Shown here: positions 44,118 through 49,754 of the stretch, piece by piece | How positions within the stretch are numbered: position 1 is the stretch's first letter | Layout: each line of letters opens with the position of its first letter | Assembly (NCBI GenBank): GCA_964547135.1 | Contig: CAZJMK010000027.1 | Span: forward strand, 1 to 49,754 | DNA: 49,754 nucleotides | Direction of reading: 5' to 3' | Origin: JAJXSS01 sp964547135 | GTDB taxonomy: Bacteria > Planctomycetota > Phycisphaerae > Phycisphaerales > Phycisphaeraceae | Notes under the pieces: generated by a model | Seen by the model: only the letters and a program-made list of their open reading frames with translations | The model's database searches: none | What the model was told of the DNA's origin: nothing | Position numbers and translations under genes: made by a program

Positions 44118-44945
44118 ATGAAAACGTTATGGAACATCGTGACGATACTGCTGGTGGCACACCTGCTGTTACTAGTAGGCGGCGGGCTGTGGCTGTGGCA
44201 GAGCGGTCGGCTGGACAAGGCAAGGGTGAAACAGACGATTGCGATGTTCAGCACGACACTGACGGAGGAACAGGCGAAGGCGAAGGAAGCGGAATCGGCG
44301 GCAGTGGAAACGCAGCGGCAAAAAGAGGAGGCGGCACGATTGACCTCGGTGAGTCAGGGGTCGCGTTCGCCGGAGGATCGCATCATGGCTGACGACCGGG
44401 ATGAGGAATTACTGCATCAACGGTTGCAACGGCTGGAACGCGAACGACAGGATTTGCTGCGACAGATCGACATGGCCAAGAGTGCGCTGGCGAAAGAGCG
44501 CAAGGAATTGGACGGCAAACGGGACGAGTTTGAAAAGAAAGTGACGCAGGAAATCAACAAGCGCAAGGATGAGGATTTTCAACTGGCGGTGCAGATGTAT
44601 GAACAGGTGCGCCCGAAGCAGGGCAAGGAAATGATGCAGCAACTGATCGCAGAGGGAAAGACGGATCAGGTGGTGGAATACCTGGCGGCGATGCAGCTGC
44701 GCAAGGCCGCGTCGATTTTGAAAGAGTTTAAAACGCCGGCGGAGGTGGCGCAGGCGGCGGAATTGGTACAGCAATTGCGGAAACGAGGGGTGGAGCCGCT
44801 CACACGACCGACGGACACGGGCAACGGTGCGACGACGCAGCCACCGGCGACGACGGGCGCCAATCAGCCGGCGGATGTGAGCGGGGCGGGGAATCAGGGA
44901 CCGGACAGGCGCGTTCAACCAGCACGATCAGGTGATGTTTCATGA
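44118..44945 (+). CDS. MotE/FlbB-like flagellar protein
   Basis: 275 aa. One N-terminal membrane helix (about residues 7-28, VTILLVAHLLLLVGGGLWLW), then a long charged coiled coil (about 45-150), then a MgtE-N/FliG-middle-like segment (VEYLAAMQLRKAASILKEFKTPAEVAQAAEL), then a Pro/Thr-rich tail. This domain order matches the periplasmic MotE/FlbB proteins encoded between fliJ and fliK in several phyla, which help position the stator or the motor collar. The stop overlaps the fliK start (ATGA). The name is by architecture and position, not by strong sequence motif. Confidence 0.75.
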   Translation: MKTLWNIVTILLVAHLLLLVGGGLWLWQSGRLDKARVKQTIAMFSTTLTEEQAKAKEAESAAVETQRQKEEAARLTSVSQGSRSPEDRIMADDRDEELLHQRLQRLERERQDLLRQIDMAKSALAKERKELDGKRDEFEKKVTQEINKRKDEDFQLAVQMYEQVRPKQGKEMMQQLIAEGKTDQVVEYLAAMQLRKAASILKEFKTPAEVAQAAELVQQLRKRGVEPLTRPTDTGNGATTQPPATTGANQPADVSGAGNQGPDRRVQPARSGDVS

Positions 44946-46537
44946 AGCCAATTACGCCCATTTCGCCACTGTTTTCGCCACCTCTGTCGAGTGGTTCGCC
45001 GCCACGCAGCAAAGCACATCTGCAAACCGGACCCAGCGAACAACCCACACAACCGTTGAACCCATTGAACCGCAGCGCTGCTCAGAGTGCGGGGAGTGGT
45101 GCAGGTCGTGGTACGCCGCAACCGTTTGAGCAGGTGTTATCGGATGCGCAGAAACGATCGACTTTGCGCGATGATCGGCAACGTTTGCGCGACGATCAGC
45201 CGGTGAAAGCGGTGGAGAGCAAACCGAAAAAGGTGGATGAGAAAAAGAGTGATGAGGAGGATGAAAACGAATCAACGCCAGTGCGCAAAACGGAGGAAGG
45301 CAGTGAACCGACGGAACAGACGTTGGTGATGCAGGCGGGTGAACAGCCGACGATGGCGGAGACAGTGGTTGATGCGGTCAATGAAACGGTGGTGGTAAAC
45401 GATGAAACTGAAACACAAGCCGATCAAGTGATGATGTTGGAGGATGTAACGGGGGCAGCCGCAGGGGTTGAAATGGAAGTGACAGGTGAATCGCCCAGTC
45501 CGTCGATGATTGTCGGCAGCGGACTGGAAAGTGATCAACCCAAATCGACCGGCGAGGGGCATCAGGCGGTGATCACAGCACAGACTGTGACGGATGCGTC
45601 AACGCAAGTGAAGAAGGTTGGAGCGGGGGAAGTCACGGATCAGCAGAAACAAGCAACGGCGCAACATGCGATTGGACTGAGTAAGGCGGAACAAGGCCCA
45701 GTGAATGCGACCAGTCATGTCGGGCATGTGCAGAATGAAATGAACGTCGAGGTGGTGAACACTTCAACTGAAGGACAGGCGTCGGAAGAGGGTGAATCGG
45801 AACAGGGTAATGCACAGCAAACGCTGACGGGAAACAGTGGTAAGGCGCAAGGAGCGGGGACAGCGGGGGCAGTGGTGACGCCGGGGGCGGGGGCGGTGAT
45901 GAATCAGACGGGTGGTGAGGGGCAAGCGGTGATGCAGTCGTCTCAGCCGACGACGATGGTGAGCAATACCACGCAGACAACGGCCACGGCTGCTTCGAGT
46001 TTTGCGCAAGTGACTACAACGGGTGCGCAGGGGCAGGGGGCGATGTCGGAGGCGGGAGGGCAAGGGGATGTGAATGCGGCGCGGATTGCGCGGGGGTTGC
46101 AGTCGGCATTGGCACAGCGTGGGGGGACGGTGACATTGAGGTTGCATCCGCCGGAGCTGGGGATTTTAAAGGTGCAGATGCAGATTCAGGAGGGACAGGT
46201 ACGGGCACAATTCGTGACGGAGAGCGCAGCGGCAAAAGGGCTGCTGACACAGGAATTAGGGAACCTGCGTACGGCTTTGGAACGACAGGGGTTGACGGTG
46301 GAACGGTTGGAAGTGCAGATGCAGCCGACGCAGACAGCCAATATGCAGGGTGGGCAGCAGTCGATGAGCCAGCAGGAACAGATGGAAGATGGAAGAAGTC
46401 GCGGACAGTTTACCAGGCAGGGCGGACAGGGTGATTCAGGGTTTGGGCAGGAGCGCGGGAATGAGGGGCGCGATGAAACGGGGGGACGATCAGGAGGGCG
46501 GGGGTTTGCGGAACAATTGGTGAATGCGATGGCGTGA
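44942..46537 (+). CDS. fliK: Flagellar hook-length control protein FliK
   Basis: 531 aa. The first 380 residues are low-complexity (Thr, Gln, Glu, Gly, Val), as usual for the secreted ruler part. The conserved C-terminal substrate-switch domain is at about residues 380-470: GGTVTLRLHPPELGILKVQM, then EGQVRAQFVTESAAAKGLL and LRTALERQGLTVERLEVQM. FliK measures the hook and tells FlhB to switch substrate. flgD and flgE follow, as expected. Confidence 0.92.
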   Translation: MKPITPISPLFSPPLSSGSPPRSKAHLQTGPSEQPTQPLNPLNRSAAQSAGSGAGRGTPQPFEQVLSDAQKRSTLRDDRQRLRDDQPVKAVESKPKKVDEKKSDEEDENESTPVRKTEEGSEPTEQTLVMQAGEQPTMAETVVDAVNETVVVNDETETQADQVMMLEDVTGAAAGVEMEVTGESPSPSMIVGSGLESDQPKSTGEGHQAVITAQTVTDASTQVKKVGAGEVTDQQKQATAQHAIGLSKAEQGPVNATSHVGHVQNEMNVEVVNTSTEGQASEEGESEQGNAQQTLTGNSGKAQGAGTAGAVVTPGAGAVMNQTGGEGQAVMQSSQPTTMVSNTTQTTATAASSFAQVTTTGAQGQGAMSEAGGQGDVNAARIARGLQSALAQRGGTVTLRLHPPELGILKVQMQIQEGQVRAQFVTESAAAKGLLTQELGNLRTALERQGLTVERLEVQMQPTQTANMQGGQQSMSQQEQMEDGRSRGQFTRQGGQGDSGFGQERGNEGRDETGGRSGGRGFAEQLVNAMA

Positions 46538-46645
46538 ATGGTGAGAATGGACGAATACCCGGGGCCTCGTCGTCCGCCCCGGAAGGCGGACGCCTCGTAC
46601 CCGGCTTGACTGAATGATGAATGTTTTTTGCATGAGGAGCGAATC
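46538..46645. repeat. Covarying hairpin element between fliK and flgD
   Basis: Positions 46554-46608: AATACCCGGGG, CCTCGT, perfect inner stem CGTCCGCC/GGCGGACG with CCGGAA loop, CCTCGTACCCGGCTTG. Outer arms CCGGG/CCCGG. A T-run (46624-46629) follows about 15 bp later, too far for a standard terminator. Confidence 0.85.
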
Positions 46646-47068
46646 ATGAGTGTCGGCGCGATTACAGGGAGTGGGAATGGAGCGCAATCGTCGGCGGGCG
46701 CGAGTGGTTACGGAGCGCTGTCGAGTCAGGAGTTTATGAAAATATTGCTGACGGAAATGTCGAACCAGGACCCGTTTTCGCCACAGGATTCATCGAAGCT
46801 GATGGAGCAGATCAGTTCGCTGCGGAATATTGAAAGTCAAATTTCGTTGCAGGAGACGCTGACCAGTTTGGTGGCGCAGAATCAGATTGGTGCGGCAGGG
46901 GGCATGATTGGGAAACTCGTGGCCGGGCTGGATGCAGCCAATAACCCGATTGAAGGATTGGTGCAGTCGGTGCGGATACAGGGAGGCAAGGCGTATTTGG
47001 AACTCGACAGCGGCAACCTGCTGGCGATGGACCGCGTGCTGGCGATTGCACCCAAGAGTGAGGCGTGA
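46646..47068 (+). CDS. flgD: Flagellar hook-capping protein FlgD
   Basis: 140 aa from ATG 46646 with GAGGA upstream; a TTG six codons earlier is less likely. The FlgD core is clear: LSSQEFMKILLTEMSNQDPF, then LMEQISSLRNIESQISLQETL. The C-terminal part is short, with one small beta segment (VQSVRIQGGKAYLELDSGNLLAMD), so the Ig-like insert of longer FlgD proteins is missing, as is common in non-proteobacteria. FlgD caps the growing hook. Confidence 0.93.
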   Translation: MSVGAITGSGNGAQSSAGASGYGALSSQEFMKILLTEMSNQDPFSPQDSSKLMEQISSLRNIESQISLQETLTSLVAQNQIGAAGGMIGKLVAGLDAANNPIEGLVQSVRIQGGKAYLELDSGNLLAMDRVLAIAPKSEA

Positions 47069-47403
47069 AAAGAGAGATTTCGAATTTCGGATTTCGAATT
47101 TCGAATTTGAAGAAAAGGAAAAGATTGATTGGTCGAGTGGCCGAGTGACGGAATCGTATTCGGAAGTTAGCGCCGCGATTTATCGCGTCTGATCGGGGAG
47201 GTGAGTCGGTTAATCGGTTGGTTGGTGAGTCGGTTAATCGGTTGAGGAAGTGGGGGACAATTTCGAATTTCGGATTTCGAATTTGAAGAAAAGGAAAAGA
47301 TTGATTGGTCGAGTGGTCGAGTGGTCGAGTGAAGAATAACCGGGGCTAAAGCCCTCGGCGTCAAAGAAGAGTGAGTGAGGGAAACCCGCGGCATAAAAAA
47401 TGA
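47069..47403. repeat. Repeat mosaic with a 55-bp direct duplication before the unknown gene
   Basis: The block TTTCGAATTTGAAGAAAAGG followed by AAAAGATTGATTGGTCGAGT occurs twice (47097-47137 and 47276-47316), each after GAATTTCGGATTTCG units. Between them is a GCGATTTATCGC palindrome element (47166-47189) and GTGAGTCGGTTAATCGGTTG units (47202-47240). After the second copy comes half of a paired-hairpin element (GGGGCTAAAGCCCTCGGCGTC split at 47341-47362). Confidence 0.8.
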
Positions 47404-47793
47404 ATGATGTTGAGAGAAGGCATTGGGCGGGATGGGAATCAAATGGGTATTCAGGAGCAACAACTTTTGCGGATGCTGGAACCGGCGCTTCGGCCTGGGG
47501 CGGCGGGGTTGGGGGGTGTCGGGGGCAAGTCGGCGGCGGGCGAGCCGATTGAAACAAGGGGGTTTGATGCGATTTTGGAAGAGGCGCAAGCGATGGCAGC
47601 GAAGTTGCCGGATGTGGAGAGTATTGACAATGCGCTGACCCACATGCAGCAGCAAACCGAAAAACAATCGTCTGAGCAACAAAGAAATACCAATGCGATT
47701 TTCAGCGAATTGCAGCACATTGAAAACGCATCGGTGGCACGGATCAAGGGCGGTGATCAGGTAGCGATGACGCAACAAAAGCTGGCGGGTTAA
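47404..47793 (+). CDS. Hypothetical protein between flgD and flgE
   Basis: 129 aa, no membrane segment or signal peptide. A predicted helical body carries RGFDAILEEAQAMAAKLPDVESIDN and a polar Gln/Glu-rich stretch (TEKQSSEQQRNTNAIFSELQHIEN). I do not recognise it. It sits where some bacteria carry a small 'flagellar operon' gene, but motifs of that family were not seen. The ATG at 47404 has no clear ribosome site; ATG 47443 has GGGA five bases upstream and would give MGIQEQQLLRML. The location suggests a flagellar role, perhaps a substrate or chaperone. Confidence 0.6.
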   Translation: MMLREGIGRDGNQMGIQEQQLLRMLEPALRPGAAGLGGVGGKSAAGEPIETRGFDAILEEAQAMAAKLPDVESIDNALTHMQQQTEKQSSEQQRNTNAIFSELQHIENASVARIKGGDQVAMTQQKLAG

Positions 47794-47904
47794 TGCGTGA
47801 TCGCCAACAAGGAAGTCGGGCAGCGGGGGTTGTGATTCGAGGTTGGTTCAAGGGCGAGCGTGATGGCTGTAAGCCGAGCACGCACAGAGTCAGGGAGACG
47901 CATC

Positions 47905-49602
47905 ATGGGTTTGACCAGTTCGCTGTACACGGGGCTGTCGGGGCTGACGACCAACTCGGAATTGATCAGCGTCACGGGTAACAACATCGCCAACGTGAAC
48001 ACAGGCGGGTTCAAGGCTTCACGACTCACCTTCGAATCACAGATGTCACAGTTGTTGTCATCGGGGTCAGCCCCCAACGCCAATTCGGGCGGGACCAACC
48101 CTGTGCAGATCGGCATGGGGGTGCGGCTGGGCGATACATCACGCAACTTCAACACCGGCAACATCACGCCCACCGGCGTGAACACGGATTTGGCCATCGA
48201 GGGCAACGGATTTTTCATGGTCGATTTCGGCAGCGGCGTGCGCTACACCCGTGCGGGGGCGTTCAGTTTGGATCGTGATTTCAATCTGACTTACAACGGC
48301 GGAAAAATTCTGGGTTACGGGGTCGATGCGAATTTTCAGATCAATCAGCAATTGAGTTCGGTCAACATTCCGGTGGGCAATATGACGATTGCTGAGGCGA
48401 CGCGCAACGTGAAGATGGGCGGCAACCTCAATGCCGGCGGGGCGATTGCCACGCAGGGGACGCAGATCACGACGCAGGCATTGAATGTGATCGGGGGCGG
48501 TGTGGCGACGGGGGCGACGAATCTGGTGAATTTGGATGTGGGCGGCGGGGTGCCGATGTTTGCTGATGGTGATTTGATCACGGTGAAAAATGCAGGCAAA
48601 GGCGGGGCGATTTTGACGACGCACACGTTCCGTGTCGGGGCGGCGACGGGCAATGAGGATGCGTCGGGCACGACGATGCAGCAGTTCATGGACTTTCTGG
48701 CACAGCACATGGGCATCGATACCGCGGTCGGCGGAGCGGGCATCACGCTCAACGGTGCGGGGCAGATGGTGGTGACGGGCAACCACGGGACGGTCAATGA
48801 ACTGACGCTGGACTCGGCCCACATCATTCGCAATGCGGGCACGGCTCCTACGCAGCCGTTCACGATGACGAAGAATCAGAACGCCAACGGGGAATCGGTG
48901 CGCACGACGTTTTTGTCGTACGACAGTCTGGGCAACCAGTTGAATGTCGATTTTTATGTAGCCCTGGAATCGAAGGCGGATTCGGGCACGACCTGGCGGT
49001 TTTATGTACAAAGCGAAGATGACACACGACTGACACGAACGCTTTCCAACGGGACGCTTTCGTTTGACCCCAACGGGCAGTTGGTGTCGGTGACCAACCC
49101 GTCGTTTTTGGTGCATCGCACGGACACTGGCGCACAAACCCCGCAGACGATCACGCTGGAATTCACCGGCGGGAACAGTACGCTTTCAGCTTTGAAAGAC
49201 ACCGCCAGCCAGTTGTCATCGCTGAGTCAGGATGGCGCAGCCAAGGGGACATTGACGGATTTTGCGGTGTCGGCGGATGGCACGGTGGTGGGTAAGTTTT
49301 CCAACAGCACATTGCGGGCGATCGGGCAGGTGGTGGTGGCCAACTTCACCAACCCGCAGGGGCTGATCGACGAAGGCGGCAACCTGTTCAGCGAAAGCGT
49401 CAACAGCGGCTCGGCTCAGATATTGCGGGCAGGTTCAGGCGGAGCAGGCCGAATCGTGGGCGGGGCGCTGGAATTGTCGAACGTGGAGCTGTCGCAGGAA
49501 TTTATCAACCTGATCACCGCGAGTACAGGTTTTTCAGCCAGTTCACGGGTGCTGACCACCAGTGATCGGCTGATTCAGGAATTGCTGGCGACGGTACGGT
49601 GA
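47905..49602 (+). CDS. flgE: Flagellar hook protein FlgE
   Basis: 565 aa from ATG 47905 with AGGGAG seven bases upstream. The N-terminal flagellar rod/hook motif (LYTGLSGLTTNSELISVTGNNIAN) is followed by VNTGGFKASRLTFESQM and the FlgE middle (DLAIEGNGFFMVDF, YTRAGAFSLDRDFNLTYNGG). The C-terminal SNVELSQEFINLITASTGFSA closes it. It is longer than the E. coli protein (402 aa), with an extra surface domain in the middle (about residues 165-340, Gly/Thr-rich). It forms the universal joint. It is the last complete gene in the window. Confidence 0.95.
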   Translation: MGLTSSLYTGLSGLTTNSELISVTGNNIANVNTGGFKASRLTFESQMSQLLSSGSAPNANSGGTNPVQIGMGVRLGDTSRNFNTGNITPTGVNTDLAIEGNGFFMVDFGSGVRYTRAGAFSLDRDFNLTYNGGKILGYGVDANFQINQQLSSVNIPVGNMTIAEATRNVKMGGNLNAGGAIATQGTQITTQALNVIGGGVATGATNLVNLDVGGGVPMFADGDLITVKNAGKGGAILTTHTFRVGAATGNEDASGTTMQQFMDFLAQHMGIDTAVGGAGITLNGAGQMVVTGNHGTVNELTLDSAHIIRNAGTAPTQPFTMTKNQNANGESVRTTFLSYDSLGNQLNVDFYVALESKADSGTTWRFYVQSEDDTRLTRTLSNGTLSFDPNGQLVSVTNPSFLVHRTDTGAQTPQTITLEFTGGNSTLSALKDTASQLSSLSQDGAAKGTLTDFAVSADGTVVGKFSNSTLRAIGQVVVANFTNPQGLIDEGGNLFSESVNSGSAQILRAGSGGAGRIVGGALELSNVELSQEFINLITASTGFSASSRVLTTSDRLIQELLATVR

Positions 49603-49754
49603 TGGGAAGTGGCCGAGTGGCCGAGTGGCCGAGTGGCCGAGTGATAGTACATTTGTCGTGAATTGATCGGTTGGCTTTATAGCCCAGCCCCCGGGGGCCC
49701 GGCTGGGTGAACTACCATGGTCGCTCACACCGCCGAGGGCGGCGGTGCCACATT
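49603..49754. repeat. Repeats after flgE
   Basis: AGTGGCCG 8-mers in tandem (49609-49643), then a palindrome CCAGCCCCCGGGGGCCCGGCTGG (49683-49705, imperfect) and CACCGCCGAGGGCGGCGGTG (49729-49748), similar to sequence near 21078-21190. Confidence 0.8.

Noticed and set aside
46554..46630. Hairpin plus T-run after fliK as an intrinsic terminator
   Set aside because: The T-run is about 15 bp past the end of the outer stem and over 20 bp past the inner stem, and flgD follows in the same operon; the hairpin belongs to the interspersed family.
47735..47751. TGGCACG as the -24 half of a sigma54 promoter before flgE
   Set aside because: The -12 half reads AAGGGC, lacking GC at the required spacing, and the site is inside the preceding small gene.

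Overview
The window looks like a chromosomal segment of a flagellated Gram-negative-type bacterium, most likely a planctomycete of the Phycisphaerae group. That assignment is an inference. It rests on a HYExAFE-family protein (a family I associate with planctomycetes), a cytoplasmic NtrB/NtrC-type flagellar regulatory pair, and a very dense load of structured intergenic repeats. No rRNA, tRNA, insertion sequence, prophage or CRISPR array was recognised.

Layout. (1) 280-7139 (+): a complete seven-gene Mrp/Mnh-type cation/proton antiporter operon, mnhA-G. (2) 7401-9319 (-): citramalate synthase (cimA, isoleucine pathway), preceded by what looks like a complete ribosome-mediated attenuator: promoter, 19-codon leader peptide with four Ile codons, antiterminator and terminator. 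(3) 9633-11831: a HYExAFE nuclease-fold protein whose translation start lies inside an intrinsic terminator, a NUDIX hydrolase and a Spy/CpxP-like periplasmic protein. (4) 12126-21013 (-): TPR protein, glycosyltransferase, nucleotide-sugar epimerase, a membrane/peroxiredoxin-like fusion, a SRPBCC-epimerase fusion and DsbD. (5) 21386-26501: fliM (+), then on the minus strand an unknown secreted protein, an L,D-transpeptidase and rarA. (6) 26736-30630 (+): a haem-c type chemoreceptor, gatC and gatA. (7) 30813-35925: a GAF-AAA-Fis sigma54 activator (-), a FlgN-like protein (+), and a FleS/FleR-like kinase-regulator pair (+). (8) 36277-49602 (+): flgB-flgC-fliE-fliF-fliG-fliH-fliI-fliJ-motE-like-fliK-flgD-unknown-flgE, a rod, MS-ring, switch, export and hook cluster with a good sigma54 promoter in front of flgB.

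How the parts relate. The two sigma54 activators beside the flagellar cluster, the sigma54 promoter at flgB and the FlgN-like protein suggest a tiered sigma54 flagellar hierarchy. The kinase and regulator overlap by ATGA, as do mnhE/F, mnhF/G and the motE-like gene/fliK.

The strongest unexplained signal is in the gaps. Nearly every intergenic space above about 100 bp, including gaps inside the mnh and flagellar operons, is a mosaic of a few repeat families: 7- or 8-bp tandem arrays, palindromes, and hairpins whose stems change in a compensated way from copy to copy. Some copies have run into genes: the mnhD C-terminus, the middle of the flagellar histidine kinase, and the region just before rarA. 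The items I would check first are the cimA attenuator, the terminator-over-start arrangement at the HYExAFE gene, and the covarying hairpin family.
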